DNA from: Enterobacteriaceae bacterium UBA5654
GTDB taxonomy: Bacteria > Pseudomonadota > Gammaproteobacteria > Enterobacterales > Enterobacteriaceae
DNA length: 64,000 nucleotides
Direction: 5' to 3'
Assembly: GCA_002421005.1 (NCBI GenBank)
Contig: DIJC01000026.1
Coordinates: forward strand, 1 to 64,000
In this document: positions 8,539 to 15,884 of the stretch, in pieces
Position numbering within the stretch: the stretch's first letter is position 1
Layout: every line of letters begins with the position of its first letter
The notes under the pieces: generated by a model
What the model was told of the DNA's origin: nothing
Databases searched by the model: none
Seen by the model: the letters and a program-made list of their open reading frames with translations, nothing else
Program-made: the position numbers and the translations under genes

Positions 8539-9006
8539 ATGATTAAAGACGCGATTTTTTCACCGTGCGGTAAGTATCGCTACTCGTTATCACGAGTCTG
8601 GGACGAATCAAAACCGTATACCCTTTTCATAGGGCTAAACCCTTCATACGCCGATGCTGAGAACGATGATCGCACCTTGAGCCGCTGCATATCGTTTGCC
8701 AAAAACTGGGGCTACAGTGGCGTATACATGGCGAACCTGTTCGCATTCGTTCACACCCAGCGACATGAAATGATGAAAGCGCCTGATCTCATTGGCAAAG
8801 ATAACGATAGCCACTTGATACGTCTTGTTAGCGGTGCCGGACAGGTTGTCGCCGCATGGGGAAATGAAGGCAGACACCTCAAACGCTCAACGACCGTCCG
8901 ACAGCTATTGCCAGAGAGCACAATGTGCTTCGTCTTAAACGCTACAGGTGAGCCGAAACATCCTCTGTATATGAAAAATGACAGTGTTCTCATACCTTTA
9001 GGTTAA
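8539..9006 (+). CDS. DUF1643 domain-containing protein
   Basis: 155 residues covering the whole DUF1643 family: FSPCGKYRYSLSRVWD at the start, then LFIGLNPSYADAENDDRTL, the conserved cluster (NPS, D..T), GYSGVYMANLFAF, and VVAAWGNEGRH near residue 108. The family is common on phages and mobile islands; its activity is unknown, and similarity to uracil-DNA-glycosylase-like folds has been suggested for neighbouring families. AAGGA lies just before the start at 8539. It is transcribed away from the recombinase and followed by a strong hairpin. Confidence 0.82.
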   Translation: MIKDAIFSPCGKYRYSLSRVWDESKPYTLFIGLNPSYADAENDDRTLSRCISFAKNWGYSGVYMANLFAFVHTQRHEMMKAPDLIGKDNDSHLIRLVSGAGQVVAAWGNEGRHLKRSTTVRQLLPESTMCFVLNATGEPKHPLYMKNDSVLIPLG

Positions 9007-9015
9007 CATCGATAA

Positions 9016-9038
9016 CTGCGTTCAGAATATGAACGCAG
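9016..9038 (+). terminator. Hairpin after the DUF1643 gene
   Basis: CTGCGTTCA (9016-9024) pairs perfectly with TGAACGCAG (9030-9038) across a five-base loop, nine bases past the stop codon. No T-run follows, so it may protect the mRNA end or be a factor-dependent stop rather than a classic terminator. Confidence 0.5.
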
Positions 9039-9084
9039 CCATATGATATATATGACTTTTCTTTAAAATGATGGTGTGCTAGCT

Positions 9085-9432
9085 TCTCTCCTGACACCTA
9101 CCTCATGCGGTAAACCGGCCCGGGTAGGTGGAGCTTCACCGCTGTTTAGCGGAAGACGTCAGGATGGGGACTCTGCGTAACGTTGATTGTGGTAGGTAGG
9201 GCGCGTAAGCGTTTGATGCAGCCAAGCAGAGGATGAAAGTAGCTATCGGCAGATTCTTGAGTAGCTTCTTTTGCGCATAATGCATCTTTCAAGAAAGGTC
9301 GTCACACCACGAGGAAGACTTGTTCTTCATCTGGCGAGGGAACCGAGCAACCTACAGGCTATCTTCTCGGATGGCCTTAGGGTTGGTATGTCCGGCTTCC
9401 CCCCGAGGAAGGGTTAACATCTTGAAGAACAA
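9085..9432 (+). ncRNA. Candidate structured RNA in the island
   Basis: A G+C-richer stretch with no credible reading frame and nested, perfectly complementary helices. 9089-9095 pairs with 9158-9164 and encloses 9096-9102 with 9123-9129 and the hairpin CCGCT-GTTT-AGCGG (9139-9152). 9171-9176 pairs with 9226-9231 around CGC-GTAA-GCG (9202-9211). 9234-9239 pairs with 9286-9291 and encloses 9241-9245 with 9262-9266. TTGTTCTTCA (9320-9329) pairs with TGAAGAACAA (9423-9432) around CAACC/GGTTG (9348-9352 with 9381-9385). I do not recognise an RNA family. Strand is assumed plus, because the GTTT and GTAA hairpin loops read naturally there. Paired segments continue towards 9710, so the RNA could be longer. 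Confidence 0.45.
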
Positions 9433-9730
9433 TTTATGTTTTAACATTTTTAACAATTACACTTCTCTGCTGTTTGGTGTCTTAAAGCGTTCCCATCAAA
9501 AGTAAACTTGCCGTTTTTGCCTCACCTGCGTAACAACCAAACACGAACCAGAAGCTGCTAACGTTCAACGTGTTCGCAGTGTAAATGCAGCCGGATAAGT
9601 TGAGTGCGGGAAAGTAGAAGCCCTAGGTTTGGAAGCGCCCCCTCTCAGGCATTGCGTCCGAAAATTTCCGCGGCGGCAGTTTTCTCCTTATAGAGGCAAA
9701 CAGCCTACGAAGGTAAACGGTGCGGCCAAG
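9433..9730. other. Non-coding stretch downstream of the candidate RNA
   Basis: No credible gene. Two short hairpins are visible: CTGC (9555-9558) with GCAG (9576-9579), enclosing ACGT-TCA-ACGT; and AGGC-AAACA-GCCT near 9694. It could be the 3' part of the structured RNA or simply its trailer. Confidence 0.35.
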
Positions 9731-9946
9731 CTAAAGCTCACCCAGATTTCTCAGTGATTGCTCGATCTCCGCTACCCATTTATCAGGACAAGGGTGAACT
9801 CGGCTTTCGGTGCTGATCCGGTTTGGAGATACGCGGCGGGTTAGCCCATGCAATGACTTAACATGAGCGATCCAGCATGTTTTTACTGTTCTACCCGTCC
9901 GGGATTTAACATCATCAGCTATTTGTCTGTAAGTCGCCATAGACAT
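9731..9946 (-). CDS. Small conserved protein with a KTCWIAHVK motif
   Basis: 71 residues. I recognise the pattern of a widespread family of ~70-residue proteins: ATYRQIADDVKSRTGRTVK at the start, the near-invariant TCWIAHVK, a SPNR segment and a VHPCP segment, then a closing helix IEQSLRNLGEL. It has no assigned function that I can name; the size and helical makeup would suit a DNA- or RNA-binding protein. GAGGAA precedes the first ATG (9946), and a second ATG at 9940 is also possible. It lies between the candidate RNA and the TIGR04141 gene, on the opposite strand to the latter. Confidence 0.6.
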   Translation of the reverse strand: MSMATYRQIADDVKSRTGRTVKTCWIAHVKSLHGLTRRVSPNRISTESRVHPCPDKWVAEIEQSLRNLGEL

Positions 9947-10289
9947 CCATATTCCTCAGCTTGTTAAATTTTCCTCACGATACCGCATATCCGGCATGTG
10001 GCAGTATGCAGAAGTTTAAACCTGCTTAATCAGCCACGCCTAGAGAGCGCCATGACTCTTGCAACGTGTTCAAAACAACCCATGATGAAAAACGCGGCAG
10101 AGAGCTACCTAGCGCACTTGAAACTATACTTCGCTCTAGCCAAATGCCCCACACTAACTCAACAGATTAGCGGAGCCTTTAGATAGTGGTATGTTTGACC
10201 TATATCACGATTAGTATGAGTAAAAATGTAAACTTTCCTCAAACTCAAGTAATTTCATAACTGCTTACCTCTTAAAGGGCTAAAATGAT
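9947..10289. other. Intergenic region upstream of the TIGR04141 gene
   Basis: 343 bases between the divergent small gene and the 613-residue gene. I see no convincing gene or repeat; short frames here have no ribosome-binding site or recognisable protein. It must hold both divergent promoters, but none stands out by consensus. Confidence 0.4.
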
Positions 10290-12131
10290 ATGAAAACAAG
10301 ATCTTTTTCTATTTTTTTGCTTAAAGCAGGCTACAACGCACAGAACTCCCTTAAGCCAGATCATCAACTTCTTGATGACTTTCAGGCTCAAAACCTCCCA
10401 CAGGGTGCAAGTTTATTTATTTCTGACAGATTTAAAACAACCCCTTGGTGGGTGAATTACTTCTCTATTGGCGGGAATTTAGAACAAGAAAGTAAGGGAG
10501 CTTTAATTTTTCTTCCAGTAAGAAATCGATGTTTCGCACTAACCTTTGGGCACATTTATCACAATTTACTCGATATTTCCTATGAGTATGACTTTGGTCT
10601 TAAAGTAACATTAAACAGCCTTGAACCTAAGGAGTTAAAAAGTGCTGACATAGTGGATCCTGGTGCATCAAGAAGAAAAAGAATGCAAGTTCCTGTCATG
10701 TCTGACTTAACCTATTTGGATTTCGATAGTAATAGCGAGATTTTAAAAAGCCTGACAGGAAAAGTTAAACCACAATATATTGACCTATTTAAAAATGCGA
10801 CCGGCTCCACAAGCTTAAAAGTTGGGTTGAAAATTGAAGCTGATGAGCTAATAGTATTCTGTGAGCAACTTTTAGATCTTTACTCTAGTGATGAATATTT
10901 GCAGTCCTTCCCTAATATACAAAAAATAGTGCCAGAGAAAGATCCTCTAAAAATTGAGCGACTAGATAATTCGCTTTTAGATGCGTTCATTAACAAAAAC
11001 CCTGATTTATCTTTATCAATCCCGGAGATCGTAGATTACAGCGATAACATTTACTGCACTTTTAAAGGAAGAAAAGGAATATCCCCCATATATACTGATA
11101 TTAGTCTTGAGGAGTTTTATGACTATCTAGGAGAAATTGACTTAAACACATTCGATATAGAAAAGGTTAAAACCTTCTCACTTAATCTCTGCAATGAAGA
11201 AGGCGTTATAACAAAGGCATATAATATCTACAGAAGCTTTATCTATGACATTCACTTTGACAATGAGGATATTGTTTATCATCTCTGCGAAGGTGAGTGG
11301 TATAAGGTTGATCAAGATTACTTGCAAAGTTTAAAGGATTATATAGATGCAAGGTGCGAAGATACTCTACTACCGCCATACAATCATGATAACATTAAAG
11401 ATAACATAAGGAATTATAGTGAAGAGAATTATAACCAAGAAGTTGCAAACACCTCACTAAACCATATATGTTTAGATCAGAAAGATATCAGCCCTGATGG
11501 ACACACACAAATAGAACCATGTGATATAATTAGTTATCATAATAATAAGTGTATCTTTCACCATATAAAGATATCATCCAGATCATCTCAACTAAGCCAT
11601 CTTTTCAATCAAGGGGTCAATTCAATAGAATTATTGATTTTGGAAAGCAGGAGCAAACAAAAACTCAAGGAACTAATCGAAGAAAATATTCAAGATAAAG
11701 ATCTGGATAGTTTTAACCGTGTAATAGATAATGGAAATTATAAAGTTGAATTTGGTATAATTACAAAAAAACCAGCAAGGTTGAAGTCTGAGAATCTACC
11801 TCTATTTTCCAAAATTAGTTTAATGCGAAGCTTAAGAACGCTTGCTCTTTATCACACGGAAGGTGCGGTAAGTTTTATAGAAGACGTTAGCCCTTCTAAA
11901 GAAAGTTATAGTAAATACCCACGTATTACAGTTGTTGTTTCTCTTGGTGCAAATGGTAAAAATGAAGCCCTTGTTGATCACAATCAACCTTTTCCTCAGG
12001 GAAAAAAAGTCGCGAGATGCTCTCAAGAAATTACTAATAGCCCTGTCGGTTCAACATATATGATCCATGTCAAAGCTAGTGAAAACGGCGATCTCAGCAC
12101 AAGCCATGCTTGGGAAAGCGAACGTCTATAA
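10290..12131 (+). CDS. TIGR04141 family (DUF6119) sporadically distributed protein
   Basis: 613 residues, cytoplasmic by composition. The N-terminus (FSIFLLKAGYNAQNSLKPDH), the PWWVNYFSIGG segment, the LIFLPVRNRCFALTFGHIYHNL block and the later QLSHLFNQGVNSIELLI segment fit the TIGR04141/DUF6119 family, known for patchy distribution on mobile islands. Its biochemical role is unknown; the family turns up in defence-like neighbourhoods, so an anti-phage role is a reasonable guess. Codon use is strongly A+T-rich, unlike the chromosome, and indicates transfer. The start at 10290 has only a weak AAAGGG upstream. A clear terminator follows, so it is probably its own transcription unit. Confidence 0.75.
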   Translation: MKTRSFSIFLLKAGYNAQNSLKPDHQLLDDFQAQNLPQGASLFISDRFKTTPWWVNYFSIGGNLEQESKGALIFLPVRNRCFALTFGHIYHNLLDISYEYDFGLKVTLNSLEPKELKSADIVDPGASRRKRMQVPVMSDLTYLDFDSNSEILKSLTGKVKPQYIDLFKNATGSTSLKVGLKIEADELIVFCEQLLDLYSSDEYLQSFPNIQKIVPEKDPLKIERLDNSLLDAFINKNPDLSLSIPEIVDYSDNIYCTFKGRKGISPIYTDISLEEFYDYLGEIDLNTFDIEKVKTFSLNLCNEEGVITKAYNIYRSFIYDIHFDNEDIVYHLCEGEWYKVDQDYLQSLKDYIDARCEDTLLPPYNHDNIKDNIRNYSEENYNQEVANTSLNHICLDQKDISPDGHTQIEPCDIISYHNNKCIFHHIKISSRSSQLSHLFNQGVNSIELLILESRSKQKLKELIEENIQDKDLDSFNRVIDNGNYKVEFGIITKKPARLKSENLPLFSKISLMRSLRTLALYHTEGAVSFIEDVSPSKESYSKYPRITVVVSLGANGKNEALVDHNQPFPQGKKVARCSQEITNSPVGSTYMIHVKASENGDLSTSHAWESERL

Positions 12132-12162
12132 ATAAATTTATCTATATAAAAACATCTACCAT

Positions 12163-12190
12163 GGCCCCTTAATTTATTCGGGGCTTTTTT
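12163..12190 (+). terminator. Intrinsic terminator after the TIGR04141 gene
   Basis: GCCCC (12164-12168) pairs with GGGGC (12180-12184) and is followed by six T. It ends 59 bases past the stop codon. Confidence 0.8.
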
Positions 12191-12215
12191 GGCATTTCAA
12201 ATTAATATTTAAGAA

Positions 12216-14144
12216 TTACTTTTCTCCACACTGCTTATTAGATTGTTTTATTCTGATAGCATCAGCTACACCATCTTCGTAAACAAACGGAGCGACTTCC
12301 GGTAGCCCTAACGCAACGCTCTCAAGCACAGCAAAGAGGGCTGCTGGTGGGTGATCTTTGCTATACCGGTTCTCTGTCTCGCCAGAGCCGTGGATATGTC
12401 CAACAAACTGCGCACGCGTCTCGCTGTCGATTCCTGCTTGTTTGAGCCTTGTAGAAAAAGTGTGACGGAACGAATGGAAGGATTTCTTGCTGGCCTTTTA
12501 AAATCCTAAATGCACTTTCAGCAACGAACGGTTAAACCAGTCCGAAGCCTTATCGCCGTATCCTTTTACAGAATGGTAAGGAAGCTCTGGAAATAAACGC
12601 TCATGGCCTGCTTTCTTCAATGCTTCGCAATAGTGGATTAATCCAAGTTTGATCAATGTCGGATGCAACGGTATTTTCCGTCGTGAATTAATCGTTTTCA
12701 GTGACTGATCAGCACGTTCGTTGTTGATTTCAAAGAAATAAAATCCGGCATCATCCTGCTTAATATCATCTAGATAAAACTGGCACAACTCATTAATCCT
12801 TGCTCCGGTATAGAAACCGATGAGTGGCAACGAGTAATGAAAAGCACGGTAATGATGGAAGCGTCCCTCGCTATTTCTATTCACTGTTCCACGTTTAAAC
12901 CAAGGACGGTTAAAAATAGCGTGCAAGTCCTCATCAGTGAAATCAGCCTTAAAGTTCTTATCCATCTTTTCATTTTCTACAGATGCAAAGAATTTATTCG
13001 CTGGGGATTTAATAAAAATTCCTTCTCCATCAGCCCACCGGAAAGCTTCGAAGATAACCCGCATATATTTACGAACGGCGTTATCGCTCGTCAGAGGGTC
13101 GCCATTCTCGTTTGTTTTAGCTATCAACTCATGTATGCCATTGATTTTGTACCTTATTTTATCCAGATCACGCCGTGCAGGTATTGACCTTAGTAAACTT
13201 TCATACTTACGGAGGAAGTCACGGTCAACTTTTTCAAGCGTTGAATCACCCATGACTTCAAGGAGTAAGCCAAAACCTTCCCGGACTCGATTCTCTGCCT
13301 TTGCGGTGAATTTTTCCCCCGCGCTTGTAGCGAATATATTTTTCACATAATTCACTCATTTTCACCGAGTAGTATTTACGATTTACATACTCATTCTCCG
13401 GCAATGATGGGGACAATATTTCAGTGGATATTGCTTTTGGCTTCTCAGGAGTTGCAGGAGAGAGTGAGGGACTATATGACAGCCAAAATAATCGTAAGCG
13501 CTCAGCTTGACACGACGAATCATTAGTGAACTAGGCGAGATTTCGACACCGGGAAAGTCAACGAACCAAGCGGCTTTGGATGAAGCCTCTGAGGATTTAA
13601 ATGCGGTTTCTGCATCCAGCGGCTCGCCAGCGATCATCTGACGTAATATACGTGATGAAATCAGGGGCTGAACATAACCGCTCAGAGAACCTCTGATCCC
13701 GATGTTAATGGCACTATCGGTGATAAATCCAGAAGCCTCAGGATCATCCTTAGCAATGAGTGACAGATCTTCTACATAGTAGGCAGGACGCCCATCAGCA
13801 AGCCAAAAAAGCGGGATATTTGTATCAAGCAGGCGCTGAGCGACTTGTTGCAGGGAAGCACTTGTTAAACCGCAAAATTCAGCAAGGCTGATCATCCCTT
13901 CTCCAGCCAAAGCAGGTGCACTGCTTACCAACTTTTCTTTATCCAATTTTTGATACTCATCCAGACATCGCTGCCAGATAACCAATAGACCTGCGGCAAT
14001 CGCTTGCGCTTTCCTGATGTCGTTTGTTTCAGTTGAAGCGTGAATCTCACACTGTCCGGTGTAGAGACGGTATCGGGCAGGAACTGCAATACGGACAACA
14101 TAAATACCGCTGCTACGCCGATACAGATTATCACGTTGAGCCAT
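12216..14144 (-). pseudogene. Second tyrosine integrase, broken by two frameshifts and a nonsense codon
   Basis: Reads from 14144 downward. The N-terminal part begins LYRRSSGIYVVRIAVPARY, typical of long (~600-residue) phage integrases. Near 13490 the frame slips; the true continuation (SPATPEKPKAISTE, then YSVKMSELCEKYIRY) is in another frame. A second slip near 13325 leads into AGEKFTAKAENRVREGF and the catalytic domain with GARINELCQFYLDD (catalytic Arg). A TAA at 12498-12500 then cuts it just before KASKKSFHSFRHTF (HxxR box) and GHIHGSGETENRYSK (His and nucleophilic Tyr), which remain readable in the same frame to 12216. Three independent lesions mean no active enzyme. The longest remaining pieces are 253 and 285 residues. 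Confidence 0.88.
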
Positions 14145-14231
14145 TGGCTGTAGTGCCTCTATGTAGGAGAGGCTACGCGATTTTACTCTGAATGAATTTA
14201 AGATTAATTAAATCAATAATATATGAGTTAC

Positions 14232-14283
14232 TGGTGCCGATAATAGGAGTCGAACCTACGACCGAAACATAACGAATGCGAGC
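14232..14283 (-). pseudogene. 3' half of a tRNA-Thr (thrW-like) gene
   Basis: On the minus strand, the T-arm, acceptor 3' strand and CCA end (14232-14262; GGTTCGACTCC, ATCGGCACCA) match E. coli thrW exactly. The next ~20 bases keep the same length and the anticodon-arm piece CGCATTCGT but carry changes beside it, and the D-arm and 5' acceptor strand are absent. It is therefore not a working tRNA. Half tRNAs next to an integrase are usually attachment remnants, which suggests the right-hand integrase once used a tRNA-Thr gene. Confidence 0.7.
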
Positions 14284-14371
14284 CAATTCAAAAATGAGTA
14301 TAGGAATGGGTACACAGGAAAATATAAAAACAAAAAAACATATAAATCAATTAAATATCATTTAAATCATG

Positions 14372-14382
14372 GTTCAACGTCT
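14372..14382. repeat. Right attachment copy (attR): displaced end of ychF
   Basis: GTTCAACGTCT, identical to the final codons of ychF at 4946-4956. It is followed by TGA as an alternative stop and, 19 bases on, by the native-looking ychF terminator. It marks the right end of the island. Confidence 0.75.
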
Positions 14383-14397
14383 GATTTCCCCTTTCCC

Positions 14398-14427
14398 AAA
14401 AATCCACGCCACGGCGTGGATTTTTTC
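14398..14427 (+). terminator. Displaced native ychF terminator
   Basis: ATCCACGC (14402-14409), loop CACG, GCGTGGAT (14414-14421), then six T. Its stem is identical to the hairpin at 5021-5040. It now lies 9.4 kb from ychF, behind the island. Confidence 0.8.
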
Positions 14428-14515
14428 ATCTTATTACCCTTCCGTACCCCCACCTTCTGGAATAACACATAGTTAACAACTATACCCTATTGGTTACGTT
14501 TACTAAGAGGCATCT

Positions 14516-15844
14516 ATGGGTTATCTGGCGTGGACCACCGCCACCGGCGTTTTATTACTGCTTATGTCCTTATCCTATGGCTGGATAAGTCGCGTCGCCG
14601 TGCCGGTATTTGGGCTATACCTGCTGGTGGGAATTGGCTGCGGCCCGTGGGGGCTGGGCATTCTGCACCTTGACGTTATTGACCACGCCCCATTAACCAG
14701 CCACATCACGGAAATTGCGATGGCGGCTTCGCTGTTTATCACCGGGCTGAAAATCCGCTTACCGCTGGCGTTTTCTTACTGGCGCACCGGGATCATGCTG
14801 GCGCTGCCCGCGATGCTGCTGACCATTGCGGGGATCATGCTGGCTGCGCATTACCTTATCGATCTTTCCTGGCCGCTGTCACTGGCGCTGGCGGCGATCC
14901 TCGCCCCGACCGATCCGGTACTGGCAAGCCTGGTGGCGATTAACGATGCTCAGGACGGCGATCGGCTGCGGGTCGCGCTCTCCAGCGAGGCCGGGCTGAA
15001 TGACGGCACCGCGCTGCCGTTTTTGATGCTGGCGCTGCTGTGGCACAAAGCGGGCTCCGCGCTAAGCGTGGAGGAAATGGTCAAATGGTTCAGCGTTGAT
15101 TTGCTGTGGGCGCTGGTCGGCGGCCTGCTGATTGGTTTTATACTGGGGCGGCTGATTGGCCTGATTGCCACCCGCTCCCGCCATGCGCAGGGGGAAGTGG
15201 CACCCAGCGATTTTGTGGCGCTGGCACTGATATGCTTAAGTTTCGCCCTCGCTCAGGCGCTGGATGCTTCCGGCTTTCTGGCGGCGTTTGCGGCGGGCGT
15301 CGGCCTGCGCAGCGCGGAAAAAAGCGTGCAGAAACACCACCCGGATCAGCGGGAGGCGGCGGAGGATGATTTACCGGCAGAAATGCAGGTCAATCCGCAT
15401 ACCCGCCACGCGCTAAGTGAAAGCAACCCGATTAAATCAGTAGGGCTGATTATTGGCGATGCGCTGTCGTTTGGCGATACGGTAGAGCGGCTGTTCGCGG
15501 CGGTGCTGATTATCGTACTTGGCGTGACGCTGTCACAACACTGGAGTTTTGCCGCCCTGCCACTGGCGTTCCTGCTGTTTTTTATCATCCGCCCGCTGGC
15601 GGTGATCGTCGTGACCTGGCGATGCCAGCGTTCGTGGTTTCATCGGCTTAGCCTCGGCTGGCTGGGGATACGCGGGATCGGTAGCCTGAACTACATTGCT
15701 TATGCGTGGGTTAACGGATTTAGCGGCGCGGAAGCGAATCTGGTGACGGATATCGCCATTACGCTGGTGACCATCAGCGTGCTGGTACACGGTATTACCG
15801 TGACGCCTTTGCTGACGCTGCGCAGTAAAAAGCAGCAGCATTAA
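14516..15844 (+). CDS. CPA1-family sodium/proton antiporter
   Basis: 442 residues, almost wholly hydrophobic, with about 12 membrane helices. The ion-binding motifs of the NhaP/CPA1 group are visible: APTDPVLASLVAIND (about residues 128-142) and SSEAGLNDGTALPFL (about 155-169). A hydrophilic loop with acidic and His residues (about 270-310) separates the two halves. It probably exchanges cytoplasmic Na+ or K+ for protons in the inner membrane; which ion cannot be told. AAGAGGC precedes the ATG at 14516. It stands alone, directly after the island, and is convergent with the PQQ dehydrogenase gene. Confidence 0.9.
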   Translation: MGYLAWTTATGVLLLLMSLSYGWISRVAVPVFGLYLLVGIGCGPWGLGILHLDVIDHAPLTSHITEIAMAASLFITGLKIRLPLAFSYWRTGIMLALPAMLLTIAGIMLAAHYLIDLSWPLSLALAAILAPTDPVLASLVAINDAQDGDRLRVALSSEAGLNDGTALPFLMLALLWHKAGSALSVEEMVKWFSVDLLWALVGGLLIGFILGRLIGLIATRSRHAQGEVAPSDFVALALICLSFALAQALDASGFLAAFAAGVGLRSAEKSVQKHHPDQREAAEDDLPAEMQVNPHTRHALSESNPIKSVGLIIGDALSFGDTVERLFAAVLIIVLGVTLSQHWSFAALPLAFLLFFIIRPLAVIVVTWRCQRSWFHRLSLGWLGIRGIGSLNYIAYAWVNGFSGAEANLVTDIAITLVTISVLVHGITVTPLLTLRSKKQQH

Positions 15845-15884
15845 AAAAGCGGGCGCGCCGCCAGCGACGCGCCCGCTCGTTTAG

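Larger units (their letters stand above)
4957..14382. mobile_element. Integrated genomic island at the 3' end of ychF (two dead integrases)
   Basis: A 9.4-kb A+T-rich segment between two copies of the ychF 3' end. It holds an integrase relic at each end (5174-6365 plus strand; 12216-14144 minus strand), a serine recombinase gene, several proteins of unknown role, a candidate structured RNA and half a tRNA-Thr. Base composition differs sharply from the GC-rich genes on both sides, and its genes are absent from the E. coli backbone order. Because ychF keeps its sense codons and regains a stop and a terminator, the insertion should be neutral for ychF. An alternative reading is that recombination took place in the shared terminator stem (5021-5040 and 14402-14421). 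Confidence 0.85.

Noticed and set aside
9320..9505. 61-residue plus-strand frame within the structured RNA region
   Set aside because: No ribosome-binding site, no familiar pattern, and it overlaps the paired helices.
9007..9730. Retron msr-msd, IS605/TnpB omega RNA or group II intron as identity of the structured RNA
   Set aside because: No reverse transcriptase, TnpB/IscB or intron-encoded protein is near, and no domain V-like element is visible.
9998..10186. 62-residue plus-strand frame upstream of the TIGR04141 gene
   Set aside because: No ribosome-binding site or recognisable protein; likely chance.
14232..14307. Functional tRNA-Thr
   Set aside because: Only the 3' half matches; D-arm and 5' acceptor strand are absent.
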